Assembly (NCBI GenBank): GCA_963824985.1 | Contig: CAWGRQ010000029.1 | Location: 1-64,000, forward strand | Length of the DNA stretch: 64,000 bases | Source: JAFNAG01 sp963824985 | GTDB lineage: Bacteria > Acidobacteriota > UBA6911 | Direction of reading: 5' to 3' | Shown here: piece by piece, positions 46,365 through 55,973 of the stretch | Layout of the letters: every line of letters begins with the position of its first letter | Position numbering within the stretch: position 1 is the stretch's first letter | Notes under the pieces: generated by a model | What the model was told of the DNA's origin: nothing | Seen by the model: only the letters and a program-made list of their open reading frames with translations | The model's database searches: none | Translations under genes and position numbers: made by a program

Positions 46365-46737
46365 TGGCGGCCCCTCGGGCCTCGGGCATGCATGTCCATG
46401 GATCAATCGAACGCCCGCACCACCTGTGGCCAAAATCAGGAGCCATGCCGCGGTGGTCACGAAATCCAGGCGCGAAGCGCCCGCAGTACCTGGCCCCGCG
46501 CGTCAGCGCGGGGTAGGGAGTGGTGGAGAAATGAGGCCCGCAAGGGCCGGCACCCGCCTCCAGCGAGTTTGCCTGTCGCGAGCAAGATGCGTATAAGGTG
46601 CAGGTGCATGCCGCCGCACCTGCGGAATGTTCCTTTGCGGCCGCGATCCGGATGACTATAATCTGCAGCCGGGGCCGATGATCCCTCTGGTGGACAGAGC
46701 CTGAGACATTCCGAAGCCGGGGTTGAAAGGCACAACC

Positions 46738-47694
46738 ATGACTGAAGCTGCCATCCGCTGCCGTGATCTGCGCAAGCAATACATCACGCGCAACGGGCGC
46801 GTCGATGCCGTAAACGGTCTGGATCTTGAAGTGCGCCGGGGGGAGTGTTTCGGTCTGCTGGGTCCCAACGGCGCGGGCAAAACGACCACGATTGAAATCC
46901 TCGAAGGGCTGTTGGAGGCCACTTCCGGAGATGTGGAGATTCTCGGAATGCGCTGGGGAGGGCATGACGATGCACTGCGCCAGCGCATCGGCATATCTCT
47001 GCAGGAAACGAGATTCCCGGAGAAGCTCACGGTTGCCGAGACACTGCTGCTGTTCCGGAGTTTCTACCTCGACGGCAATGATCCGGCCGCGACAATGAAG
47101 GAAGTGGGTCTGGTGGAGAAGGCAAACTCGTGGGTGGGGAAGCTGTCGGGGGGGCAACAGCAGCGTCTGGCGGTGGCCTGCGCTCTGGTGGGCAATCCCG
47201 ATCTGCTGTTCCTCGACGAACCCACGACCGGTCTGGATCCACAGTCCCGGCGCCAGCTCTGGGACACCATCCGCGGGTTGGGGGCACGGGGCCGGACCAC
47301 GCTGCTTACTACCCACTATATGGACGAGGCTGAGAGGTTGTGCGCACGGGTCGCGGTGGTCGATCGGGGGCTGATCATTGCGCGCGGCTCCCCGGCGGAG
47401 CTGATCGCCACGCTGGGAGGAGATCATGTGGTCGAGTTTGCGGTCGCGGGGGGAAACGTTCCCGCCCCGGACCGGCTGGCGTCACTCCCCGCGGTTCGCG
47501 AGGTGAGACAGGAGGGGTCCGGAACCGCTCTCACCGTGACCGAGCCGCATATTACCATTCCCGCCCTGCTCCAGGAGGTGCAGCGGCAAGGGTTGGATCT
47601 GATCCGATTGACCACCCGCCAAGCCAGTCTGGAGGACGTTTTTGTACACCTGACAGGAAGGCGCCTTGAGGATGAAAAAATATCACCCGCTTAG
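46738..47694 (+). CDS. ABC transporter ATP-binding protein
   Basis: A 318-residue ATPase of the DrrA/CcmA-like group. Walker A is GPNGAGKTTT near residue 40, the signature LSGGQQQRLAVA near 138, Walker B LLFLDEPTTGLDPQ near 158 and the switch LLTTHYMDEAERL near 190. The C-terminal 90 residues are the usual DUF4162-like domain. The start is the ATG at 46738. It overlaps the following permease gene by 23 bases. Confidence 0.9.
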   Translation: MTEAAIRCRDLRKQYITRNGRVDAVNGLDLEVRRGECFGLLGPNGAGKTTTIEILEGLLEATSGDVEILGMRWGGHDDALRQRIGISLQETRFPEKLTVAETLLLFRSFYLDGNDPAATMKEVGLVEKANSWVGKLSGGQQQRLAVACALVGNPDLLFLDEPTTGLDPQSRRQLWDTIRGLGARGRTTLLTTHYMDEAERLCARVAVVDRGLIIARGSPAELIATLGGDHVVEFAVAGGNVPAPDRLASLPAVREVRQEGSGTALTVTEPHITIPALLQEVQRQGLDLIRLTTRQASLEDVFVHLTGRRLEDEKISPA

Positions 47695-48706
47695 AGAGCT
47701 TCTGCTCGGACGGTTGCGGGAGTTCATGCGTGAGCCGGAAGCCGTGTTCTGGGCCTATGGATTTCCGCTGCTCCTGGCCATCGGACTGGGGATTGCGTTT
47801 CGCAACCAGTCCGCTGAGCGGATTTACGTGGACGTGCAGCAGGATAATGGGGCGCCTGCGGTTGCCGCGCAGCTGGAGGGCCATCCTGGACTGATCGTCG
47901 AAATTCACCCATCCGGGGAATGCCGCAACCGGCTGCGGCTCGGGAAGGCTTCGATTGTCGTTATCCCCGGGAACCCCGCTACATATCTTTTTGATCCGAC
48001 TCGTGCCGAAAGCATGCTGGCGCGCCAGCGAGTAGATGATGTTTTACAGCGTGCCGCCGGCCGCCGGGATCCTCTGGCCACGCGGGAACAACATGTGACG
48101 GAACCCGGCTCCCGATATATCGACTTCCTGATCCCGGGATTGCTCGGGATGAATCTGCTCGGTAGCGGCATGTGGGGCATCGGGTATGTGATCGTCGACA
48201 TGAGGGTGCGCAAGCTGCTGAAACGATTCGTTGCGACCCCGATGAGACGATCCGACTTTCTCTGGTCGATGGTCGGGGCGCGCCTGGTGTTCATCGTTCC
48301 CGAGCTGGGCGTATTGCTGGGCACCGGAGTGCTCATATTCGGCATGAGGATTCAGGGGAGTCTGATCGCAATTCTTGCGCTTGCATTGCTGGGGGCGGTT
48401 TCCTTCTCCGGTCTCGGACTGCTGGTGGCTTGCCGGGCGCAGCGCATTGAGACGGTCTCCGGGCTGATGAACGTTGTCCAGCTGCCGATGTGGCTTCTGT
48501 CGGGGATATTCTTCTCCGCGGACCGGTTCCCTGAAGTCCTGCAGCCCCTGGTGCAGGCGCTGCCGCTGACCCAGCTCAACAATGCGCTCCGGGCCGTGGT
48601 TCTGGAAGGGGCGTCGCTTGGCTCGCAGGCATGGAGCTTGGGTATACTTGCCGCCTGGGGCGGTATTTCATTCCTCCTCGCCCTCCGCTGGTTCCGCTGG
48701 AACTAG
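47672..48706 (+). CDS. ABC-2 type permease
   Basis: A 344-residue permease with an N-terminal helix (VFWAYGFPLLLAIGLGIAF), an extracytoplasmic domain of about 120 residues and five more helices (for example LLGMNLLGSGMWGIGYVIVD and SFSGLGLLVACRAQRIETVS). Near the end it has LPMWLLSGIFFSADRFPEVL, the conserved ABC-2 segment. Partner of the ATPase encoded before it. It may export drugs, lipids or polysaccharide precursors. Confidence 0.88.
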   Translation: MKKYHPLRELLLGRLREFMREPEAVFWAYGFPLLLAIGLGIAFRNQSAERIYVDVQQDNGAPAVAAQLEGHPGLIVEIHPSGECRNRLRLGKASIVVIPGNPATYLFDPTRAESMLARQRVDDVLQRAAGRRDPLATREQHVTEPGSRYIDFLIPGLLGMNLLGSGMWGIGYVIVDMRVRKLLKRFVATPMRRSDFLWSMVGARLVFIVPELGVLLGTGVLIFGMRIQGSLIAILALALLGAVSFSGLGLLVACRAQRIETVSGLMNVVQLPMWLLSGIFFSADRFPEVLQPLVQALPLTQLNNALRAVVLEGASLGSQAWSLGILAAWGGISFLLALRWFRWN

Positions 48707-48735
48707 TGTACGGCCCCGCGGTCAAAAAGGCGAGA

Positions 48736-51219
48736 TCAAGCGGTGGCCTGGACCTCAACGCCCAGGAGGGGTTCCAGCAGAATCCGTTCTTCCAGCGGAA
48801 GTTCCATCAACACGCGCAGATCCCGGGTCTCACGATAGGAAGCGGCGGCGGCGACCAGTCGCAAGGGAAGTCTGAATTCTGGACGGGTTTCGGTGAGGCC
48901 GCGCCATTGGTCCAGCCAGCGATGCGCGGTGTGGTCCTGGAATGCGGGCGTAAGCAGGTCGGGGATGAATTCTACCAGGGCATGCGCCAGGGTCGGGAGC
49001 GCCTTATGCTTGTAATACGTGAGCACGAGCACCTTGATTCTCAGGCGCAGGCCGGATTCATCATGCAGGAAGCGCTGCAGCAACCGGATGATGGCGACGG
49101 TATTTCCCGCATCCGGATTCTCGACCCGGTAGAAGCGGCCGAGCGCTTCATCGAGAGCGGTGCTCCCCTCGCGCCACCGGTCCTCGGCAAACAGAATCTC
49201 GGCACGCTTGAAATAGAGGAACGAGGAACCTTCCCCGAGCTCCAGGGCACGCTCCACGGCGTGCAGGGCATCGCGATAACGACCCGCCGCCGCCAGGGCG
49301 GTGCTTCGCACGGCCCAGGCCAACGGATGATCGGGAGCGATCTCCAGGGCCCGATCGACATGCGCCAGCGCCCGTTCAAAGTCCTTCAGCTCGATGAAAG
49401 CGGCGCAGCAATAAATGTGCGCCATCTCGTTCCCCGGGTCGAGATCCGCGGCCCGAGCGAAGGAAGCGAGCGATTCCTGGAAGCAGCCGAGATCCGAGAG
49501 GGCCATGCCGCGGCTGATCCAGCCGAAGGCATTCTCCGGTTCCAGCTCCGTCACTTTCTCGAAGCAAGCCAAGGCATCGTCGGTGCGGCCGGAGCTGAGG
49601 AATATGGCGCCGCGGTCGTTCCAGGCGCGAGATTCACGGGGATTGAGCTCGATGGCCTTCTCGCACGAGCTCAGGGCGTCCTGGTGCCTGGCCAGCTTGG
49701 TGAGTGCCGAGCCACGGAGCAGCCAAGGCAGCGGATCTTCGGGTTTCAGCGCGATCAGTCGATCATAGCAGTCCAGGGCTTCTTTATGGCGGCCGAGGTT
49801 CTGGAGGCAGAATCCCTGGGCGGACAGATCCTCAGCCTGGCCCCGCAGCGTCACCAACTCCTCGGCTGCTCGCAGCGCGCGTGGGAAATCGCCGGTTTCA
49901 ATGGCACTGCGATACTCGGCGCAGCAGACCGGGAGGCGGGGATGCCGGCTCTCCTCCGGGGAAATCTCGAGCGCCGGCAGTGCGTAGGCTCGCTCCAGCA
50001 CGGCCTCGGGCGGCAGCGCAGCCAGCCTTTGCTGCAACTCAGCCGGCGAGTACCACAGGCGCAGGAAGTCGACGAGCAGGCGGACCGGTTTTCCCCGGTG
50101 CTTTTTGACTTCAATCGACAAGCGCATGAGCGGTTCGCGCAGTTCGTAATACTGGTCGGCACCGACGGAGAAGGCGCGCAGGTGCCCTAACTTGCGCAGT
50201 GCCTCCAGATGGCTGCTGACGGCCTCGGCCTTCAGGAAGCAGTGCCGCGCAATCTCCCGAAGCGGTACCGGATGCCGGCACTCGCAGATGAAAGCGATGA
50301 GCTTGCGCTGTTCCGGTGAAAACCATGCCATGCGCGCCTGGTAGTATGGGGTCAGGTCATCAATGGTGCGCATGAGAGGTTCAATGATGTCGTCCAGGGA
50401 TTCCCGGGTCAGAAACTGGGAAAAGATGACGTAAGCGCGATGATTACCTCCGGCGAGATACTTGAGAGCGCGCATTCTGGCCAGGCCGCGCGGTGTGGCC
50501 AGAAAAGTGGCCAGTTCCCGATCCCCGCGATATGCCGCGATCTTTGCCAGCAAATGCAGCGCATCTTCGTGGCTCAACTCTTCCATGGCGTGGACATGGC
50601 ACTTGCCCGGCAGCATGGTCCCCCCGGGCGCCAGGAATTCGTCCAGGGCGCATTGACTGGAGGCGACCAGCACACAGCCGGAATTATCCCGGAGGAACCG
50701 CCGGAAGCGTAATCTCCCTTCCTGGCCCATCCCGAGGAGCAGCTCATCCATGTTTTCCATGAGGATGACCAGTGTCCGGTCCGGCGCCAGTTCCCGGATT
50801 ATCTGTTCCGCGGCGATTTCGGCCCTTTCCGGCGACAGATTGAAAAGAGAATTCAGGCGCGTGGCGAGGGCCGCCTCTTTCTCCTGCTCAGCCGCGAGAG
50901 CCTGCAGGAGACGCACCAGGAGGTCGAGATAGGAGGTGACCTCCCATTCCTCTTCCCTCAGCCAGGCGAGCGAGAGGCGTTCCTCGGCGCGCGCCAGCGC
51001 CTGCAACCGGTAATAGATCAAGGAAATGAGATGGGTTTTGCCGATTCCCCGAGGGCCGACGACCAGCGTATGCTGCTGGCAGCGCTCTGCGACGCAGGTG
51101 CGGATGCGATCCAGGATCTGCTGGGCCAGGCCCTGCCGCTGAACGAAGATGCTCTCCAGCGCTTCAGGTGTCATCAAACTGGGGGTAAAGCGGGAGAGAA
51201 AAGAATTCTTCTGAGTCAT
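48736..51219 (-). CDS. STAND-like ATPase with TPR domain
   Basis: An 827-residue signal-transduction-like protein. Residues 45-65 hold the P-loop VVGPRGIGKTHLISLIYYR, and Walker B follows in LVILMENMDELLLGMG near 155. A winged-helix region (KLIAFICECRHPVPLREIARHC) lies near 325. The second half is a set of tetratricopeptide repeats (DCYDRLIALKPEDPLPWLLR and similar). This ATPase-winged helix-TPR order is that of MalT/NACHT-like STAND proteins, which switch between inactive monomers and active oligomers. The effector domain is not evident. A GTG 18 bases earlier is another possible start. Gene is minus strand, followed upstream by a small coiled-coil gene and a TonB-like gene. Confidence 0.78.
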   Translation of the reverse strand: MTQKNSFLSRFTPSLMTPEALESIFVQRQGLAQQILDRIRTCVAERCQQHTLVVGPRGIGKTHLISLIYYRLQALARAEERLSLAWLREEEWEVTSYLDLLVRLLQALAAEQEKEAALATRLNSLFNLSPERAEIAAEQIIRELAPDRTLVILMENMDELLLGMGQEGRLRFRRFLRDNSGCVLVASSQCALDEFLAPGGTMLPGKCHVHAMEELSHEDALHLLAKIAAYRGDRELATFLATPRGLARMRALKYLAGGNHRAYVIFSQFLTRESLDDIIEPLMRTIDDLTPYYQARMAWFSPEQRKLIAFICECRHPVPLREIARHCFLKAEAVSSHLEALRKLGHLRAFSVGADQYYELREPLMRLSIEVKKHRGKPVRLLVDFLRLWYSPAELQQRLAALPPEAVLERAYALPALEISPEESRHPRLPVCCAEYRSAIETGDFPRALRAAEELVTLRGQAEDLSAQGFCLQNLGRHKEALDCYDRLIALKPEDPLPWLLRGSALTKLARHQDALSSCEKAIELNPRESRAWNDRGAIFLSSGRTDDALACFEKVTELEPENAFGWISRGMALSDLGCFQESLASFARAADLDPGNEMAHIYCCAAFIELKDFERALAHVDRALEIAPDHPLAWAVRSTALAAAGRYRDALHAVERALELGEGSSFLYFKRAEILFAEDRWREGSTALDEALGRFYRVENPDAGNTVAIIRLLQRFLHDESGLRLRIKVLVLTYYKHKALPTLAHALVEFIPDLLTPAFQDHTAHRWLDQWRGLTETRPEFRLPLRLVAAAASYRETRDLRVLMELPLEERILLEPLLGVEVQATA

Positions 51220-51288
51220 GGAATGGACAACCGCCACCCGGGAGCCGGCCGGATTGGCCTGAGACCTACAATTATTGAACCGGTACCG

Positions 51289-51639
51289 CTAAACATGAGT
51301 TTCGAGTTCCAGCACCTCAAAACTCGGCAACTTGAGGTCTCCCTTCTCCCCAAGCCTGGCGCAGGCACCTTCATAAATGAGTTGCACTGCCTTCTTGGCT
51401 TCCTGAAGTTCGCGCAGTTTTTCCTTGGCGCGCGCGATCTCCGCGGCCAATTCTCGATCCAGTTGTTCAGATTCTTCCCGGGCCAGGATCAAAACCTCTT
51501 CATATCTGCGTTTCTGTTTTTCTGTCAGCATCGATTCATTCCCTGCCTGAAAATTCGGCCAGGCACCCATCCCCGGGATGCGGGGAGCCCGCTCTTCCGG
51601 CGTGTGCGCGACCAGTTGTTCTTCCCGGCGGAAGCTCAC
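51289..51639 (-). CDS. small coiled-coil protein
   Basis: A 116-residue protein if the GTG overlapping the previous stop (GTGA) is used. An ATG 36 codons in (MLTEKQKRRYEEVLIL) would give 80 residues. The visible part is a charged helix (LAREESEQLDRELAAEIARA, KEKLRELQEAKKAVQLIYEG). No family is recognised. Its overlap with the TonB-like gene suggests cotranscription. Confidence 0.6.
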   Translation of the reverse strand: MSFRREEQLVAHTPEERAPRIPGMGAWPNFQAGNESMLTEKQKRRYEEVLILAREESEQLDRELAAEIARAKEKLRELQEAKKAVQLIYEGACARLGEKGDLKLPSFEVLELETHV

Positions 51640-53300
51640 TGTTTGAAATCCACCGATACGTTTAACTCACTCCCAACGTTTGTTCCTCTGAGGGTGGCCG
51701 GACGAAACCGCCATTTCATCAGAGCTTCTTCAGCCGCGGGCCGGAGGACAAGGGGCCCGTTGACGGCTGTCGCCTTGACCACATTCCCGCGCTCATCAAT
51801 TGTGACAATCAGTTCCACTTTTCCTTTGACGTTCATCCTGCTGGCCAACGCCGGATAATTTGGAGTCACTCTGGTCAGAGGGACGGCGACGGTCGCGATC
51901 GATCCTGGCGCGGTTTTCGTGACTTCTGTGGAAGGATTTCGCTCTGAACCGCCGGCGCGACCGGCCGGCGGTGAGACCGGCGGATTGACCGGCCGGTCAG
52001 AAATCGAGGCCGGGGGCGATCCCGCGGGGGGCTGCTCTGAGGCAGTTTTCCCAGCATCCGTCTGGGTCAGCTGCGGTTGGGTCTTTACAGCCGTTCCGGG
52101 CGGCTGTTCCGTGTTCTTGGCCGCCGCGGCGCCGGTTTCCCCCGATGTTGCCGGCGGTGGCGTGACCGGCGGAGTCGGCGGATTGGCGGTAACCGGTGGG
52201 AGAGTGCGGTCCGCGGAAGTCTGAACCGGAAGCTCGCGCGCCGGGGTCGCATCCGTTTGACCAGCCGGCGGTCTCGTTCCGGCCGGCTCCGTGATCGTGG
52301 AAGTTCCGACCTGCGGATTCGAGCGCTGCGGAGCCGCGGGTCGGCTCGCGTTGGGGGATAAGGGATTCGACGCCTGAGACGGGGATTTTCTGGGCGGGAG
52401 TCCACTGGCGCCCGGCGGCCGATTCGTCGCCGGGGGCGTGGTCGGGACGTCGCGATCGGGGAGGCCTGCAGCGGTTGGTGCCCCCTCCGTCGGCGGGGAA
52501 CCCGCGCGGCCGGGCGACGATTGGGCCTTGGTGCCGCTCATTGGTGTGGCATTGTGGTCAGCGGCGGGCTCCGCCAGATTCAGAAAATAATAAACACCGC
52601 CGGCCAGAACAATAATGACGGCTGCGATTCCGCATGCGATGACGATCCTATTCCAGAGCGAGGCATGCGGGGAAGGGGTCGTCAGGATTGCCCGGAATGA
52701 GGAGTCGAGTGTGATCGCCGCCCGAGCCCGCGGCTTCTCGACAACAGGAATATTGGTCCGGGCGATAGCCGGTTTCGCGCTCGGCTGGAGCTCAGGCTCA
52801 TCCGTGGGTGCCTCCGCGGCAAAGGATTCCCCGGTGGCTGGCAGGGGCTGTGACTCCGGTTGCGGCACCGCCTCAGACCGAGGATGCAACTGCGGTCTGG
52901 AGGACTCGCGCATGGTCAGCGGAATGACCTTCGATTTGGCCCGCGCCTCTATCTCATTCAGAGTTCGACTGAGCTCATCCTCGACATCAGCGCAGAACGC
53001 ATCTTCATCGCCGGCCCCATCGTCCTTCTCCGCGTGCGACCAGGAGGGGAGTAGTGTCTCGATGCCGTCATCGGACGGCATCGAAGGATGCGCAATCTCA
53101 ATTGCGGGATGGGCCGAGGACTCAGACGGGGCTGCCAGAGCAGCCGAAACGGCGTCGAGCTCTTCGAGAAAATCGGAAACGAGGGTGTCCACATCCGGCG
53201 CCCCAGTCTCCGGGGTTTTCGGACTGCCGGCCAGAGAGCCGATCACCTCAATTTGAGGATCTTGCGCCTGCGCCGCCGATTCTCTGGGTTGGATCTCCAT
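51636..53300 (-). CDS. TonB-C-terminal domain protein with Pro-rich linker
   Basis: A 554-residue inner-membrane protein. The N-terminal 210 residues are cytoplasmic and acidic (VDTLVSDFLEELDAVSAAL). A single helix (IVIACGIAAVIIVLAGGVYYF) is at about 220-240. A Pro/Thr/Gly-rich linker spans 245-465, and the final 85 residues form a TonB-type domain (VTPNYPALASRMNVKGKVEL, then AAEEALMKWRFRPATLRG). Long linkers of this sort cross the periplasm. A large N-terminal cytoplasmic part is unusual for TonB itself and suggests signalling across the membrane. Start at ATG 53300. Confidence 0.8.
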   Translation of the reverse strand: MEIQPRESAAQAQDPQIEVIGSLAGSPKTPETGAPDVDTLVSDFLEELDAVSAALAAPSESSAHPAIEIAHPSMPSDDGIETLLPSWSHAEKDDGAGDEDAFCADVEDELSRTLNEIEARAKSKVIPLTMRESSRPQLHPRSEAVPQPESQPLPATGESFAAEAPTDEPELQPSAKPAIARTNIPVVEKPRARAAITLDSSFRAILTTPSPHASLWNRIVIACGIAAVIIVLAGGVYYFLNLAEPAADHNATPMSGTKAQSSPGRAGSPPTEGAPTAAGLPDRDVPTTPPATNRPPGASGLPPRKSPSQASNPLSPNASRPAAPQRSNPQVGTSTITEPAGTRPPAGQTDATPARELPVQTSADRTLPPVTANPPTPPVTPPPATSGETGAAAAKNTEQPPGTAVKTQPQLTQTDAGKTASEQPPAGSPPASISDRPVNPPVSPPAGRAGGSERNPSTEVTKTAPGSIATVAVPLTRVTPNYPALASRMNVKGKVELIVTIDERGNVVKATAVNGPLVLRPAAEEALMKWRFRPATLRGTNVGSELNVSVDFKQ

Positions 53301-53810
53301 GTCAGAAACTTTCTCCCGCGACCGATGGCGATCTCAGGTTAGGCGATGCCTGGACTCCAACAGGATTATCCGATCATAATCGGACCACTGATGGCCTTGC
53401 CATTCAGAACCGTTCTCTTCACATCTCCGGCGGCAGGCATGCTCAGCCGCGTAGCCGTCGGTTACCTGCCTGCCGACGCGCGCAGTTGTCGGGTATCCGC
53501 CATTCGTTGGTCGCTCTGCTCTCCAGGCGCCAGCGGACCCGGCGCCGGTCTTTTGCTGCGAAATATCGGTCGGCATCAAAGTAACTCACAGCCCCGGTCT
53601 TCTCAAGCCGAAATCGGTACTTACATCGTCCTCTCCCGGCTGGTTATTTCCGGAGAGCGAAGTGCTGCCTCACAGGGGGGTGACCCGATGCCGGCAAGTT
53701 TACCATCGACGCATTCCAGGGCAAGAAAGAAATCAGAGAATCTGCAAGCGACTCTCCGGAATTGGATCATCCGCAGATCGCAGAGTTGTCTTGCGGTCGG
53801 GCGGCGAGGC
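53301..53810. other. intergenic region, nothing recognised
   Basis: About 510 bases between two minus-strand genes. Open frames here lack coding character. No repeat family of the window is found. It likely contains the promoter for the TonB-like gene. Confidence 0.45.
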
Positions 53811-55712
53811 TTATTTCACTTTGATGCGGCTGCTTCCGACCTTGTCGCTCCAGGTATCGTACACGATCACTTTAAGCATCTGATTGGGAGCCTTTACCGG
53901 AATCGCGGTGGAAAACGGGATTCCCGACTTCAGCATACGTTGGTAGCTCTCTTCCGAAAGGTCCAAATTCATGGTCTTCCAGAGTTCGCCGAGGAGGTTG
54001 CCGCGGGCATCCGCGTAAAAAGTAACGATGTACAGGCGGGCGAGATGCCGGTCGTCGACCATCCTGAATCCCACCTTTTCAGGATCGATGACCAGGTCGA
54101 TGTTGATCCGTGTGTTGGCGATGTCGTTTGCCGCCGCGAGCTTGAAAGGCACATCGGACAGATCCGATTCATATCCGCCGGCTGCGGAAATCCGGCTGTA
54201 GGCCAGGAATTCCTCACGGTCGTAAGGGCGCAATGTGTCGCGGGAATAGTAGCCGTGGCGGAAGGAAACTTTCACTCCCGGACGGTTTACCTTCACCTGG
54301 ATCTGACGGTATTGCCCGTCCCAGCGATCATCCTTTGGATAGTAGCCCAGCAGATATTCGAAACGGGTGGTTTCGTCAAGCCGGGAAAGTGCCCGGCCGA
54401 TATCCTCGCCGACTGTGGCCCTTCCTCCCGTCATCTCGGAAATATCTCCGAGCGAAGCGAGCATGAAACTCCGGCTCCAATTGGCGGCCGAAAGCACGGG
54501 CGGCGGTGGCGGGGGTGGGGGCGGCGCTCCCCTGGTCGGCACCGTCAGGGTCACTCCTCTGGTGGGAACGATCTCGGGATCGGCAAATGTACCCCCGGTC
54601 TGAAACGATTCGATCGTTACGCGGGCATCGTTGGCGATGGCAATGACCCCTCGGTCATAGGCGACATTTCCATTCGGGAAGAGCAGCCCGTCTCCGCTGT
54701 AATATACGAGGTGTTTTTCCCCTTCCATGTATCGAAGGTATTCAATGCAGGTGTAGAGGTTCTGGAGGTCCTGGAAGGAACCCGCGGCTCTGGGCGCGAA
54801 TTCGTCGAATGAGAGGGAGAGGGTGGCGAAACCCTTATCGATGGTATCGAATTTGATCAGGCTCAGCATGACCTGCGCGCCCTCGCCGCCCGCCTCCGCG
54901 GTTTCTTCCGCAATCGTCTGGCGGATGTCCGTTTCCGCGGCCCGATCCGTGTCCTGGAGGAGGAGTTCGGCGGCCTTGTCCCAGTCTTTGACGATCTTCC
55001 CCTTTTCCGTCAGCCGGCCGGGCGGCAATTGGCGAGAGGCCAGTATTTCCGGATTGGCGAATATCTTGTTGATTTCGGATTGAAACGACTTCGGAATCTC
55101 GCGGATCCCATAAATAGTCGCGAGCCCCCTCAGGCGAGACTCGAGCCAGGACTCGAGCTTTTCGTTGGCCTTCTTGAAGCGCTCCAGAACCTGAACGATG
55201 CGCTCATGGTCGGTGGTGAAGTCAGTGGCGCGGTTATAGGCAAACACGGCTACGCGATCCTGGGGCAGCAGATCTCTGCGCACAAACCGGATCAGGGAAT
55301 CCACGGCCTTGAGCGGGGTCTGGTGCCGGCCGCGGCCCATCAGGAACAGGAACGTACGCGCCTGCGGATTCGGCGCTCCGGGAGCGGGAGTAATCCCCGG
55401 GGCCGGTTCAGGCTGCGTTCCTGCTGAGGATCCGAGGTTTTGGATCGAAAACTGCTGAATGTCCTGAAGCTTCCCGTTCTCATATACCTGGAAGTCCTCG
55501 CGCCTCAAATCCGTTACCGGACGATCCCGTGGGTCGGTGACGATTACGTCAACCGGAATCATGCGCACCCGAATCCGAAAGGTTCCTGGAGGACCGGGCT
55601 GACGGTCCTGCGCAGGGCTCTGGCTTTGGCCCGAGCCGACTGAAGTTCCGGCGCTGACCAGACCGGCACATGAGGCCATCAGAATCCAGACGAGTCGTTT
55701 TGGGAAGCGCAC
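53811..55712 (-). CDS. VWFA-related acidobacterial domain protein
   Basis: About 633 residues using a GTG at 55712 with GGAG upstream, which gives a signal peptide (LVWILMASCAGLVSAGTSVG). Marks of the acidobacterial von Willebrand-related family are IPVDVIVTDPRDRPVTDLRR, then DFQVYENGKLQDIQQFSI, the VWA core TFLFLMGRGRHQTPLKAVDS and PQDRVAVFAYNRATDFT. A poly-Pro stretch (about ten residues) lies near residue 440. A second part contains YLLGYYPKDDRWDGQYRQIQ, also typical. The MIDAS Asp-x-Ser pattern is not intact here (LMGRGRHQT). The function is unknown; the family is large and mostly restricted to Acidobacteriota. Confidence 0.85.
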   Translation of the reverse strand: MRFPKRLVWILMASCAGLVSAGTSVGSGQSQSPAQDRQPGPPGTFRIRVRMIPVDVIVTDPRDRPVTDLRREDFQVYENGKLQDIQQFSIQNLGSSAGTQPEPAPGITPAPGAPNPQARTFLFLMGRGRHQTPLKAVDSLIRFVRRDLLPQDRVAVFAYNRATDFTTDHERIVQVLERFKKANEKLESWLESRLRGLATIYGIREIPKSFQSEINKIFANPEILASRQLPPGRLTEKGKIVKDWDKAAELLLQDTDRAAETDIRQTIAEETAEAGGEGAQVMLSLIKFDTIDKGFATLSLSFDEFAPRAAGSFQDLQNLYTCIEYLRYMEGEKHLVYYSGDGLLFPNGNVAYDRGVIAIANDARVTIESFQTGGTFADPEIVPTRGVTLTVPTRGAPPPPPPPPPVLSAANWSRSFMLASLGDISEMTGGRATVGEDIGRALSRLDETTRFEYLLGYYPKDDRWDGQYRQIQVKVNRPGVKVSFRHGYYSRDTLRPYDREEFLAYSRISAAGGYESDLSDVPFKLAAANDIANTRINIDLVIDPEKVGFRMVDDRHLARLYIVTFYADARGNLLGELWKTMNLDLSEESYQRMLKSGIPFSTAIPVKAPNQMLKVIVYDTWSDKVGSSRIKVK

Positions 55713-55728
55713 GTTTCTCCGATCGTAA

Positions 55729-55871
55729 TTGTTTGACCAAGTATAATGGATGAAGAAATAAAGCGCAAAGACGCAAAGATCGCCGCTCACGCCCACGAAC
55801 CGAAAGGGTTCCCTTTGCGTCCTTGCGGCCTTGCGTCTTTGCGTTCTGCTGTTAAGCATCGGCTAAGCAGT
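55729..55871. repeat. TGTTTAGCC foldback element, copy 7, short
   Basis: Left end TTGTTTGACCAAGT and right end GGCTAAGCAG, both one base off the consensus, with CGCAAAGACGCAAAG arms. It sits right upstream of the VWA-protein gene and 100 bases downstream of the TlpA-like gene. Confidence 0.82.
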
Positions 55872-55973
55872 TGCCTCCGATCAGGGAAGGCAGTGAAACG
55901 CGACTGCAATTATACCACCGGTTCTCCCTGCGCACGATCCTGGGGATCGGAACGCGGGCATGGACAGCCGCCG

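Larger units (their letters stand above)
45560..46737. other. 1.2-kb intergenic region of nested repeats
   Basis: No gene is credible here. From left to right: a composite repeat (45673-45853) with GGTCGGAATCGGTATCGGGG and its inverse, a GGCGCAGCGCCGAAGGCGCC palindrome block (45865-45960), a 300-bp foldback element (46057-46364), and GGTACTGGCGGGC-type inverted pieces (46365-46500). The last 150 bases should hold the ABC operon promoter. Confidence 0.65.

Noticed and set aside
45815..46655. Small ORFs between the DsrD-like gene and the ABC operon
   Set aside because: They lie within palindromic repeats, occur on both strands alike and lack ribosome sites.
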